Assembly (NCBI GenBank): GCA_963702195.1
Contig: OY969725.1
Location: forward strand, 248,001 to 312,000
Length of the DNA: 64,000 nucleotides
Reading direction: 5' to 3'
DNA from: AC-56 sp963702195
GTDB taxonomy: Bacteria; Actinomycetota; Thermoleophilia; Solirubrobacterales; 70-9
Part shown: positions 22,859 to 31,395 of the stretch, one piece after another
Layout: every line of letters begins with the position of its first letter
Numbering within the stretch: position 1 is the stretch's first letter
Notes under the pieces: model-generated
Seen by the model: the letters and a program-made list of their open reading frames with translations, nothing else
What the model was told of the DNA's origin: nothing
The model's database searches: none
Made by a program: the position numbers and the translations under genes

Positions 22859-23575
22859 CTAGGCCAGGGTTCGATCCAGCCAGCGCAGAGCGATCCCGTG
22901 TAGCTCGGCGTCGTGCTGAGCCGAGCGATGATGGCCGCCCGGCAGGACGATGAGCTTGCGCGGCTCGGCGGCCCGCGCGTAGAGCTCCTCCGACCAGTCG
23001 GCGGGGATCTGATCGTCGCCTCGCGCGTGGATGAGCAGGAGCGGCTTTGTGCCCATCAGCTCCACGGCCTGGCGCAGGTCGTGCTCGGCGAGCCAGGCCG
23101 AGAGCGCGCTTTCGTCGCCCGGGTCGATCCGCATCTCGAGCTCATCGCTCCCCAGCCCGCGCATCAGATGCTGCGCCCCGGCCGGGCAGATCGCGATCGC
23201 GCCGGCGATCGCGTCGGAGGTCGCGGCTGCCTGAAGGGCCATGAAGCCGCCCATGCTCGAGCCGCGGACGCAGACTCGCGATTGGTCGACGCCGTCGATC
23301 GCGGCGAGGAACCGGGCCATCCTGCTGACGTCGGAGAGCGCCTCCGGGCTCATCGTGTCCTCGGCGGCCCCGTGTCCCCGCTGGTCGTAGGCCAGCGCCG
23401 CCCAGCCGCTTGCGTCGCAGGCCCGGCCGAAGTCGCCGTGGTTCTCCTTGCGCGAGCCCGCGCCGTGGAGGATCACCATCGCCGGCCACGGCGGTGGGGA
23501 GTCCGGGAGCCAGAGCAGGTAGGGACGTCCCCGGTGAACGCCCAGGTCGGTGGGCCTCGAAACGCCTCTGCTCAT
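22859..23575 (-). CDS. alpha/beta hydrolase
   Basis: A 238-residue serine hydrolase of the dienelactone-hydrolase/prolyl-oligopeptidase type. The oxyanion region is PAMVILHGAGSRK, the nucleophile elbow is RGSSMGGFMALQ, an Asp lies in LLLIHARGDDQIP and the His in LPGGHHRSAQHDAE, so the triad is complete. The substrate is unknown, probably a small ester or peptide. The start is taken at ATG 23575; an ATG at 23599 would add eight residues. It is divergent from lysA with only about 60 bp between them. Confidence 0.82.
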   Translation of the reverse strand: MSRGVSRPTDLGVHRGRPYLLWLPDSPPPWPAMVILHGAGSRKENHGDFGRACDASGWAALAYDQRGHGAAEDTMSPEALSDVSRMARFLAAIDGVDQSRVCVRGSSMGGFMALQAAATSDAIAGAIAICPAGAQHLMRGLGSDELEMRIDPGDESALSAWLAEHDLRQAVELMGTKPLLLIHARGDDQIPADWSEELYARAAEPRKLIVLPGGHHRSAQHDAELHGIALRWLDRTLA

Positions 23576-23637
23576 CACGTTGCAAGCTATCCGGCTCAAG
23601 CGGCGATCATGCGCGCCCCGTCAGAATGGTCGGTTCC

Positions 23638-24939
23638 ATGAGCGCGACGAGCGAACGCACGGCCGTGGAGGCGTCGCCGGTCTACCCGGTGGGCAGCCGC
23701 GTGAACGAGCGCGGCCACCTCGAGATCGGCGGCTGCGACGTGGTGGAGGTCGCGGCGGAGCTCGGGACGCCCTCCTATATCTACGCCGAGGACGACATCA
23801 GGCACCGCGCCCGGGCGTACCTCGACGCCTTCCGGGCGCGCACCGACGACTTCGAGGTCCTCTACGCGAGCAAGGCGGCCCCGATCACCGCGATCTACCG
23901 GGTTTGCCTGGAGGAGGGATTGTCGGTCGACGTCGCGTCGGGTGGTGAGCTCCACATGGCGCTCGGGGCCGGGTTCGACCCGGCGCGCATCTACCTCCAC
24001 GGCAACAACAAGACGGAGGCCGAGCTCCGGTACGCGATCGACGCGGGGGTTGGCCACGTGATCCTGGACTCGTTCGGCGAGATCGCGCGCCTCGACGCGA
24101 TGCTCGATCGGCCCCAGGACGTCCTCATCCGGGTGACGCCGGGGGTCCTGCCCATCACCCACTCCTACGTCCAGACCGGGGGCCTCGACTCCAAGTTCGG
24201 CTTCGGGCTGGAGGACGGGCTGGCCGAGCGGGCGATCGCCGAGGTGCGGGGCTCGCGGAACCTCAACCTGGTCGGCCTCCACGCGCACATCGGGTCGCAG
24301 ATCTTCGAGCTCGAGCCGTACGTGTCGGCGATCGAGGCTCTCGGCGAGCTCGCCGGCTCCGACTGGGAGTGCAGGATCCTCAACGTCGGCGGCGGGCTCG
24401 GGATCGCCTATACCTCAGCCGACGAGCCGCCCGCGATCGCCGACTATGTCGACGTGAAGGTCCGGGGCGTCGAGCGCGTCTTCGATCCGGTGCCGCGGAT
24501 CCTGATCGAGCCCGGGCGGTCGCTGGTGGGCAACGCGGGCGTGACCGCCTACGAGGTCGGCACCGTCAAGCAGATCCCGAACGTGCGGACCTACCTGTCG
24601 GTGAACGGAGGCATGTCGGACAACCTGCGGCCGATGCTGTACGGGTCGCGGTACGAGGCGATCGTGGCGAATCGCGCCGCGGAGGCGCCGGACACGCTCG
24701 CGACGGTGGCCGGCATGCACTGCGAGTCCGGCGACATCCTGATCAGGGACGCGATGCTCGCTTCACCGGAGCCGGGCGACGTCCTCGTCACCCCGGCGAC
24801 GGGCGCATACGGGTACTCGATGGCCTCCAACTACAACGGCGCGCCGCGCCCGGCGGTCGTGTTCTGCAAGGACGGCGACGCGCGCGTCGTCGTGCGGCGC
24901 GAGACCTGGGACGACCTGGTCGCCCGGGACGTCGAATGA
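23638..24939 (+). CDS. lysA: diaminopimelate decarboxylase
   Basis: PLP enzyme of fold type III making L-lysine from meso-diaminopimelate; 433 residues. PLP lysine in LYASKAAPI, the phosphate site and His in GLHAHIGSQI, glycine loop LNVGGGLGI, EPGRSLVGNAG, the active-site Cys in MHCESGDIL and the C-terminal GAYGYSMASNYNG all match LysA. An ATG at 23626 is a possible alternative start. It heads lysA-hom-thrC; its stop overlaps the hom start (ATGA). The arrangement ties lysine and threonine synthesis to one transcript. Confidence 0.95.
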   Translation: MSATSERTAVEASPVYPVGSRVNERGHLEIGGCDVVEVAAELGTPSYIYAEDDIRHRARAYLDAFRARTDDFEVLYASKAAPITAIYRVCLEEGLSVDVASGGELHMALGAGFDPARIYLHGNNKTEAELRYAIDAGVGHVILDSFGEIARLDAMLDRPQDVLIRVTPGVLPITHSYVQTGGLDSKFGFGLEDGLAERAIAEVRGSRNLNLVGLHAHIGSQIFELEPYVSAIEALGELAGSDWECRILNVGGGLGIAYTSADEPPAIADYVDVKVRGVERVFDPVPRILIEPGRSLVGNAGVTAYEVGTVKQIPNVRTYLSVNGGMSDNLRPMLYGSRYEAIVANRAAEAPDTLATVAGMHCESGDILIRDAMLASPEPGDVLVTPATGAYGYSMASNYNGAPRPAVVFCKDGDARVVVRRETWDDLVARDVE

Positions 24940-26159
24940 GTGAGGCGGTACGGATCGGCGTCCTCGGGAGGGGGACGGTCGGGGGAGCTTTCTGCGACCT
25001 CGTCCTGGAACGCGCGGACGCCGTCGAGGCGACCACGGGGCGGCGTCCGGAGATCGCAGGAGTCCTGCGTCGCTCCGAGGGCGACTTCGACGAGATCCTG
25101 GAGTCATCGGAGATCGTCGTCGAACTGGTCGGCGGCACCGACCCCGCGCGCGAGTACGTGCTGCGGGCGCTCGAGGCGGGCCGCCACGTGGTGACCGCGA
25201 ACAAGCAGCTGATCGCCCAGTTCGGTGACGAGCTGTTCGAGGCGGCGCGCAAGGCGGGAGTCCAGCTCCGCTTCGAGGCGGCGGTCGCGGGAGTCGTCCC
25301 CGTGATCCGCGTCATCCAGGAGAGCCTCGCGGCCACGGAGATCACCAAGGTCTTCGGGATCGTCAACGGAACGACCAACTTCATCCTCTCGGAGATGGCC
25401 AGCACCGGCGCGACCTACGGCGACGCGCTGGGCCGCGCGCAGGAGCTCGGCTACGCGGAGGCGGACCCGAGCGACGACGTGGGTGGGGCCGACGCCGCCG
25501 CGAAGATGGCGATCCTGGCCCGGCTCGCGTTCGGCTCGCCGGTCGGGCTCGACGACGTCGAGTACCAGGGAATCACCGAGATCCAGCCCGACGACATCTC
25601 GTACGCGAAGGAGCTCGGGCTCTCGCTCAAGCTGCTGGGCGTCGCCGAGCGGCGCGACGGGGGGATCAGCGTCCGCGTCTTCCCGTGCTTCCTCTACGCG
25701 CACCACCCGCTGGCACCGGTCGAGGGCCCGTTCAACGCGGTCATGGTCGAGGCTCCCGCGATCAGCGAGATCACCATGTCCGGGCCCGGTGCCGGGGGGA
25801 TCGAGACGGCGTCCGCGGTGCTCGGCGACGTGGTCTCGATCGTGTCCGGCAAGGCCCCCGTGCACGCGACGCACGAGCGCTTCGAGATCGTGCGGGACAT
25901 CAGCTCGGCCTTCTACCTGCACCTCGAGGTCGCCGACCGCCCCGGCGTACTGGCTCAAATCACCGACGTACTGGGCCGCAACGAGGTCTCCGTGCGCAGC
26001 GTGGTCCAGCGTGGGCTGGGCAACGACGCGCGGCTCGTGATGGTGATGCACGAAGGCCCGGAGTCGCGCTTCTTCGCCGCCCTCGAGGAGATCGCGACGC
26101 TCGAGTTCCTCCGCGCACAGCCGCGAGCGATTCGCGTGATCGAAGAAGAGTGGGTTTGA
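24936..26159 (+). CDS. hom: homoserine dehydrogenase
   Basis: NAD(P)H-dependent reduction of aspartate semialdehyde to homoserine; 407 residues. N-terminal Rossmann motif GVLGRGTVGGAF; catalytic domain with VTANKQLIA, FEAAVAGVVPVI, GIVNGTTNFIL and GYAEADPSDDVGGADAA; C-terminal ACT domain (VADRPGVLAQITDVLGRNEV) for threonine feedback. Coupled to lysA through ATGA and followed after four bases by thrC. No homoserine kinase (thrB) lies in this operon. Confidence 0.95.
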   Translation: MSEAVRIGVLGRGTVGGAFCDLVLERADAVEATTGRRPEIAGVLRRSEGDFDEILESSEIVVELVGGTDPAREYVLRALEAGRHVVTANKQLIAQFGDELFEAARKAGVQLRFEAAVAGVVPVIRVIQESLAATEITKVFGIVNGTTNFILSEMASTGATYGDALGRAQELGYAEADPSDDVGGADAAAKMAILARLAFGSPVGLDDVEYQGITEIQPDDISYAKELGLSLKLLGVAERRDGGISVRVFPCFLYAHHPLAPVEGPFNAVMVEAPAISEITMSGPGAGGIETASAVLGDVVSIVSGKAPVHATHERFEIVRDISSAFYLHLEVADRPGVLAQITDVLGRNEVSVRSVVQRGLGNDARLVMVMHEGPESRFFAALEEIATLEFLRAQPRAIRVIEEEWV

Positions 26160-26163
26160 GCCG

Positions 26164-27228
26164 GTGAGTCCTGTGCCGCTCATCGAGCGGTATCGCGACC
26201 GCCTGCCGCTCGAGGAAGGCGACCCCGTCGTCACGCTCCACGAGGGCTCGACGCCTCTGGTCGAGGCCCCCGTGATCTCGGAGCGCGTGGGGGCGACCGT
26301 GTACCTGAAGCTCGAGGGCGCGAACCCCACCGGCAGCTTCAAGGACCGCGGGATGACGGTCGCGGTCTCCCGCGCGAAGGGCTCCGGGGCCGAGGCGGTC
26401 ATCTGCGCGTCGACCGGCAACACGGCTGCCAGCGCCGCCGCCTACGCCGCGAGGGCCGGACTGCGGGGCGCCGTCATCGTGCCCGAGGGGAAGATCGCGA
26501 TCGGCAAGCTCGCCCAGGCGCTGATGCACGGGGCGCGGGTGATTGCCCTGCGGGGCAACTTCGACCAGGCGCTCGAGATCGTGCGCGAGCTCGCCCAGAG
26601 CCATCCAATCGAGCTCGTCAACTCGGTCAATCCCTACCGCATCGAGGGGCAGAAGACGGCCGCCTTCGAGGTCTGCGACGAGCTCGGGGCCCTTCCGGAC
26701 GCACTCGCGATCCCCGTGGGCAACGCGGGGAACATCACCGCCTGGTGGCGCGGCTTCCGCGAGTACGGGGCCGAGCCGACGATCGCGGAGCACGACACCC
26801 CGCCGGTTCTCTACGGGTTCCAGGCGGAGGGCGCGGCGCCGCTCGTGCTCGGTGAGCCCGTCGCCGAGCCGGAGACGATCGCGTCCGCGATCCGGATCGG
26901 CAACCCCGCGCGCTGGGAGGAGGCGATGGACGCGGTCACGGGCTCGCGCGGGCGAATCGCGGCCGTTTCCGACGAGGCGATCCTGGACGCGTATCACCTG
27001 CTCGCCTCCCGCGAGGGTGTGTTCTGCGAGCCGGCGTCCGCAGCGTCGGTGGCGGGCCTCCTCGTCCACGGGCTGCCGGCGCCCGAGGGCGGTGAGCCTC
27101 CGAGCAACGTGGTCTGCGTGCTCACCGGCCACGGGCTGAAGGACCCGGACACGGCTCTGGGCAAGGCGCCCGCCGTGATCGGGTGCGAGCCGGACGCAGC
27201 GGCGGTCGAGCGGCTCGTGTTCGACTAA
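26164..27228 (+). CDS. thrC: threonine synthase
   Basis: PLP-dependent conversion of O-phosphohomoserine to threonine; 354 residues, the compact bacterial form. The PLP lysine is in NPTGSFKDRGM, the phosphate loop in CASTGNTAASAAAYA and the C-terminal PLP-ring contact region in CVLTGHGLKDPD. The GTG start at 26164 is four bases after the hom stop. Last gene of the lysA-hom-thrC operon. Confidence 0.94.
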   Translation: MSPVPLIERYRDRLPLEEGDPVVTLHEGSTPLVEAPVISERVGATVYLKLEGANPTGSFKDRGMTVAVSRAKGSGAEAVICASTGNTAASAAAYAARAGLRGAVIVPEGKIAIGKLAQALMHGARVIALRGNFDQALEIVRELAQSHPIELVNSVNPYRIEGQKTAAFEVCDELGALPDALAIPVGNAGNITAWWRGFREYGAEPTIAEHDTPPVLYGFQAEGAAPLVLGEPVAEPETIASAIRIGNPARWEEAMDAVTGSRGRIAAVSDEAILDAYHLLASREGVFCEPASAASVAGLLVHGLPAPEGGEPPSNVVCVLTGHGLKDPDTALGKAPAVIGCEPDAAAVERLVFD

Positions 27229-27449
27229 GCGGCACGGCGCCGCCAACGAAGGCACCCAAGGACGGCCATTGCGGTCACGGGCACCCACGGCCCGCCCGAA
27301 CGGGGGTGTGCGGCGCTGACGACGTATATGGGTGTCAACGCCGATCACCCCCGAGTCGTGCCCGCGGTGACGCAAGGTTTCACCTTCCCGTCTCCCTCTC
27401 GTTGCCTCGTGTGCGCCACGTGTGACGGTTGCCCCGGCAGGATCGGCGG

Positions 27450-28103
27450 ATGCTGGAGGAGCTCCTTGCCCTGGTTGCGCCCCCCGCGTGCTCCCTGTGC
27501 GGCTCCGGATGTGAGCTGGGCCGCCGGACCTGCGAGGGGTGCGAGCGCGGGCTTCGGAGCCAGGCGCCCGTCGTCTCCTCGGTGCCCGGCATCGAGGAAA
27601 CCTGGTCCGCGGCGCCATACGACGGCGCCGCCCGGGCGCTCGTTGGGGCGCTCAAGTTCCGCGCGCGGGTCGGGCTGGCCGACGATGCCGCCGCCCTCAT
27701 CGCCGGCCGCCTACCCGCCCTCCTACTCACCGGCGCAATCGTGCCCGTTCCGCCGGCGCCGGCCCGCCGCCGCCGGCGAGGGTTCGACGCCGCGGAGGCG
27801 ATTGCGGCGGCGCTCGGCAGGCGGTGCGGGCTGGCGATCGTCCCCTGTCTCGCGCGCTCCGAGAGCCCGCGTCAGGTGGGGCGCCGGCGATCGGAGCGGC
27901 TCGCCGATCCGCCCAGCGTCTCGGCGGTTTCTCCCGCGCCGAGCGAGGCGGTGCTGGTGGACGACGTGATGACCACGGGCGCCACCCTCACTGCCTGCTC
28001 CGGGGCCCTTCGCGGCGCGGGTGCGACGCGGGTGGTGGCGGTCACCCTGGCGGCGTCGAAGCCCGCCGCTCGACGCCTTGGCGCGAGGGCCCGCGCGGCG
28101 TAG
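27450..28103 (+). CDS. ComF-family phosphoribosyltransferase-like protein
   Basis: A 217-residue protein with an N-terminal zinc ribbon (CSLCGSGCELGRRTCEGC) and a C-terminal type I phosphoribosyltransferase domain with the PRPP loop VLVDDVMTTGATL. In naturally competent bacteria ComF helps DNA uptake across the inner membrane; elsewhere the family's role is unclear. RRRRRGFDAAEAIA in the middle is characteristic. The start is ATG 27450, since upstream in-frame residues are not conserved-looking. It stands 38 bp before hpf and may be co-transcribed with it. The 220 bases upstream, after thrC, contain no gene I can support. Confidence 0.85.
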   Translation: MLEELLALVAPPACSLCGSGCELGRRTCEGCERGLRSQAPVVSSVPGIEETWSAAPYDGAARALVGALKFRARVGLADDAAALIAGRLPALLLTGAIVPVPPAPARRRRRGFDAAEAIAAALGRRCGLAIVPCLARSESPRQVGRRRSERLADPPSVSAVSPAPSEAVLVDDVMTTGATLTACSGALRGAGATRVVAVTLAASKPAARRLGARARAA

Positions 28104-28140
28104 GATTGGAGTCACCTGCCACTCAACGAGAGGAGGGAGC

Positions 28141-28488
28141 GTGCGGATCGAGGTCAGGGGGCGAAACAAGGAGGTAACGGACGACCTGCGCGGTCACGTC
28201 GAGAAGCGATTTGCGCGGATCGGCCGGCAGGTTTCCGAGCACGCGGTGCTGGAGGTCGAGCTGACCGAGGAACAGAACCCTCGCATCGCGGACCGCGAGG
28301 TCGTGGAGGCGACTCTCCACCTGAAGGGGGTGACGCTGCGCGCCCGGGAGGCCTCGCCCGACGTCCTGCACTCCATCCACGAGGTCGCCGAGGACCTGCG
28401 GCGCCAGGTCAAGCGCCATCGTGAGAAGCGCCGCAAGCGTTCCGAGACCCGGCGGTTCGCGGACAGCCTGCGGCGAGGCACGGCGTAG
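28141..28488 (+). CDS. hpf: ribosome hibernation promoting factor (short form)
   Basis: A 115-residue protein that binds the small ribosomal subunit in stationary phase. The fold is readable: VRIEVRGRNKEVTDDLRGHV, RIGRQVSEHAVLEVEL, EATLHLKGVTLRAREASPDV and a basic C-terminal helix (RRQVKRHREKRRKR). It lacks the C-terminal dimerisation domain of long HPF and resembles the short HPF/YfiA type. The GTG start has AGGAGGGAG just upstream. hpf immediately before secA is a widely conserved arrangement. Confidence 0.9.
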   Translation: MRIEVRGRNKEVTDDLRGHVEKRFARIGRQVSEHAVLEVELTEEQNPRIADREVVEATLHLKGVTLRAREASPDVLHSIHEVAEDLRRQVKRHREKRRKRSETRRFADSLRRGTA

Positions 28489-28495
28489 GCGGCAC

Positions 28496-28515
28496 GCGGG
28501 CTCCATGAAGCCCGC
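28496..28515 (+). terminator. hairpin after hpf
   Basis: Perfect 7-bp stem GCGGGCT/AGCCCGC with loop CCATGA, between the hpf stop and the secA promoter; no T-run. Confidence 0.5.
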
Positions 28516-28525
28516 AGCCGGTCGG

Positions 28526-28531
28526 TACCCT
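28526..28531 (+). promoter_or_regulatory. -10 box of the leaderless secA promoter
   Basis: TACCCT ends eight bases before the GTG start of secA, which lacks a Shine-Dalgarno. Confidence 0.5.
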
Positions 28532-28539
28532 CAGAACCC

Positions 28540-31380
28540 GTGGCCAAGGGTCTAATAGATCGCGCTCTCCGCCTGGGTGAAGGGCGTCAGTTCAAGGAAT
28601 ACGAGCGCCGCGTCGCGTCGATCAACCGCTTCGAGCCGGAGATGGAGCTCCTGGAGGAGTCCGAGATCCGGACCGAGGCGGACGAGCTCCGCGAGCGAGC
28701 TCGAGGCGGCGAATCGCTCGACGACCTGCTTCCGGAGGCGTTCGCGCTCTGCCGCGAGGCGGCCCGCCGGACGATCGGGCAGCGGCACTTCGACGTCCAG
28801 CTGATCGGCGGCATGGTCCTGAACGACGGCTCCATCGCCGAGATGAAGACCGGCGAGGGCAAGACGCTGACCGCGACGCTCGCCGTGTTCTTGAACTCGC
28901 TCGCCGGGGACCCCGTTCACGTCGTCACCGTGAACGACTACCTGGCCCGGCGCGACGCGGAGTGGATGGGCCCGATCTACGACGCGCTGGGCGTGAGCGT
29001 CGGCGCGATCCAGTCAGAGCAGGAGCCGCCCACGCGCAAGCTCCAGTACTCGTGCGACGTCGTCTACGGGACCAACTCGGAGTTCGGGTTCGACTACCTG
29101 CGCGACAACATGGCCGCCTCCCTTGAGCACTGCGTGCAGCGCGAGCACGCCTACGCGATCGTCGACGAGGTCGACAACATCCTCATCGACGAGGCGCGGA
29201 CCCCGCTGATCATCTCAGGCGCCCCCGAGGCCGCGGCCGACCTCTATTACACGTTCGCCCGCCTCGCCAAGCAGATGAAGGGGGTGCCCGCGAAGGAGAA
29301 GCTCAAGTCGCTGGGCGAGGACAAGGACACCACGAACGTCGACTACGACTACGAGTACGACGAGAAGCACAAGACCGTGGCGCCCACCGAGCCGGGCGTC
29401 GAGAAGGCCGAGAAGTTCCTCGGCGTCGACAACCTCTACGTCTCCGAGCACGGGACCCTCGTCAACCACCTGGTCCAGTCCCTCAAGGCCGAGTCGCTGT
29501 TCCTCCGCGACGACGACTACGCCGTGATCGACGGCGAGGTCAAGATCGTCGACGAGTTCACCGGCCGCATCCTCGAGGGAAGGCGCTGGTCGGAGGGCCT
29601 GCACCAGGCGATCGAGGCGAAGGAGGGCGTCGCCATCCGGGAGGAGAACCAGACCCTCGCGACGATCACGCTCCAGAACTACTTCCGCCTCTACGACAAG
29701 CTCAGCGGGATGACCGGCACGGCGCTCACCGAGGCGCAGGAGTTCATGAAGATCTACGAGATGCCGGTGGTCGACATCCCGACCAACGTGCCGATGGTCC
29801 GCGACGACCACAACGACCAGATCTACAAGACCAAGAACGGCAAATGGAAGGCGGTGGTCAACGAGATCACCGACCGCCACGAGAAGGGCCAGCCGATCCT
29901 CGTCGGCACGATCTCGGTCGAGGTCTCGGAGATGCTGGCGGACGAGCTCACGCGCCAGGGCATCGACCACGTCGTCCTCAATGCGAAGCCCGAGCACGCG
30001 CAGCGCGAGGGCGAGACGATCGCCCAGGCGGGCCGGGTCGGAGCGGTCACGATCGCGACCAACATGGCCGGCCGCGGCGTCGACATCAAGCTCGGCGGCG
30101 ATCCAGAGCAGCTGGCGCAGGCGGAGCTCCGCAAGCTGGGAGTGAAGCCGGAGGACGCCAGCTACCAGGAGGAGCTCGCCGAGCTCCTGCCCCGCATGAA
30201 GGAGCAGTGCGAGGAGGAGGGGGAGCGCGTCCGCGAGGCGGGCGGCCTGTTCATCACCGGCACCGAGCGCCACGAGTCGCGCCGGATCGACAACCAGCTG
30301 CGCGGACGCTCAGGGCGCCAGGGCGACCCCGGTGAGTCGCGCTTCTACCTCTCGGCCGAGGACGAGCTGATCAGGCTGTTCGCCGGCGACCGGATCTACA
30401 AGATCCTCGACAGGCTCGGGCCGGTCGACGAGCACGGGGAGGAGTACCCGCTCGAGGCGAAGATGCTCTCGAGAACCGTCGAGAACGCGCAGAAGAAGGT
30501 CGAGCAGCAGAACTTCCTGATCAGAAAGCGGGTCCTCGAGTACGACGACGTGATGAACGAGCAGCGCCGGGTGGTCTACAAGTACCGGCGCGAGATCCTC
30601 GAGGGGCGCGACATGTCGGAGGTCGCGGAGCAGGAGATCAGCGACGTCATCGCCCGGCTGGTTGAGCAGTACACCGAGAGCGAGGTGTTCGAGGACTGGG
30701 ACCTCGGCGGTCTCCAGACCCAGGCCAACCAGCTGTGGCCGAACACAGTGGACCTCCGGCAGGTCGATACGTCCAGCGGAGATCGGGAGGAGATCACGAG
30801 GCTCCTCACCGAGGATGCGCTCGCCGCCTACTCCAAGCGCGAGGAGGAGCTGGGCGACGAGCTGATGCGCTACCTGGAGCGCCAGATCCTGCTCCAGATC
30901 ATCGACAACCGCTGGAAAGAGCACCTCTACGAGATGGACTATCTGCGGGAGGGCATCCACCTCCGCGGCTTCGCGCAGATCGACCCGCTCGTCGCCTATA
31001 AGAACGAGGGCTTCACGATGTTCCGCGACCTCATGAACTCCATCTGGGAGGAGTTCGCGCGAATCATCTTCCACGTGGAGGTCAACATCGAGCCCGCCGA
31101 CTTCGAGCCGGAGCCGGCCGCGCCCGACCAGGAGCTCACCTATGCGGGCGGCGGGGCTGAGCAGCCCTCGGCGATGGACCAGGCGGCTCAGGCCGCGATG
31201 GCCCAGGGCGCGGCTCCGGCAGGCGCCGCTGCCGCGGTCGGTACAGCCGCGGGCGCCGGCAACGGGGCCTCGGGCGAGAACCCGGAGACCGTGGTCAAGT
31301 CGGAGCGCGACAAGATCGGGCGTAACGATCCGTGCTGGTGCGGGTCGGGCAAGAAGTACAAGAAGTGCCACGGCGCGTAG
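28540..31380 (+). CDS. secA: preprotein translocase ATPase SecA
   Basis: Motor of Sec secretion at the cytoplasmic membrane; 946 residues. Walker A EMKTGEGKT (residues 101-109), DEAD-type IVDEVDNILIDEARTP, helicase II motifs TNMAGRGVDIKLGGDP and QLRGRSGRQGDPGESRF, and the C-terminal zinc-binding SEC-C motif CWCGSGKKYKKCH. A low-complexity Ala/Gly-rich linker precedes SEC-C. The gene follows hpf in the conserved order and has its own leaderless-type promoter. Its end is 16 bp from the convergent MFS gene. In many genomes prfB follows directly; here an MFS gene and tag intervene. Confidence 0.97.
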   Translation: MAKGLIDRALRLGEGRQFKEYERRVASINRFEPEMELLEESEIRTEADELRERARGGESLDDLLPEAFALCREAARRTIGQRHFDVQLIGGMVLNDGSIAEMKTGEGKTLTATLAVFLNSLAGDPVHVVTVNDYLARRDAEWMGPIYDALGVSVGAIQSEQEPPTRKLQYSCDVVYGTNSEFGFDYLRDNMAASLEHCVQREHAYAIVDEVDNILIDEARTPLIISGAPEAAADLYYTFARLAKQMKGVPAKEKLKSLGEDKDTTNVDYDYEYDEKHKTVAPTEPGVEKAEKFLGVDNLYVSEHGTLVNHLVQSLKAESLFLRDDDYAVIDGEVKIVDEFTGRILEGRRWSEGLHQAIEAKEGVAIREENQTLATITLQNYFRLYDKLSGMTGTALTEAQEFMKIYEMPVVDIPTNVPMVRDDHNDQIYKTKNGKWKAVVNEITDRHEKGQPILVGTISVEVSEMLADELTRQGIDHVVLNAKPEHAQREGETIAQAGRVGAVTIATNMAGRGVDIKLGGDPEQLAQAELRKLGVKPEDASYQEELAELLPRMKEQCEEEGERVREAGGLFITGTERHESRRIDNQLRGRSGRQGDPGESRFYLSAEDELIRLFAGDRIYKILDRLGPVDEHGEEYPLEAKMLSRTVENAQKKVEQQNFLIRKRVLEYDDVMNEQRRVVYKYRREILEGRDMSEVAEQEISDVIARLVEQYTESEVFEDWDLGGLQTQANQLWPNTVDLRQVDTSSGDREEITRLLTEDALAAYSKREEELGDELMRYLERQILLQIIDNRWKEHLYEMDYLREGIHLRGFAQIDPLVAYKNEGFTMFRDLMNSIWEEFARIIFHVEVNIEPADFEPEPAAPDQELTYAGGGAEQPSAMDQAAQAAMAQGAAPAGAAAAVGTAAGAGNGASGENPETVVKSERDKIGRNDPCWCGSGKKYKKCHGA

Positions 31381-31395
31381 CGGCGCCGCGCCGAT

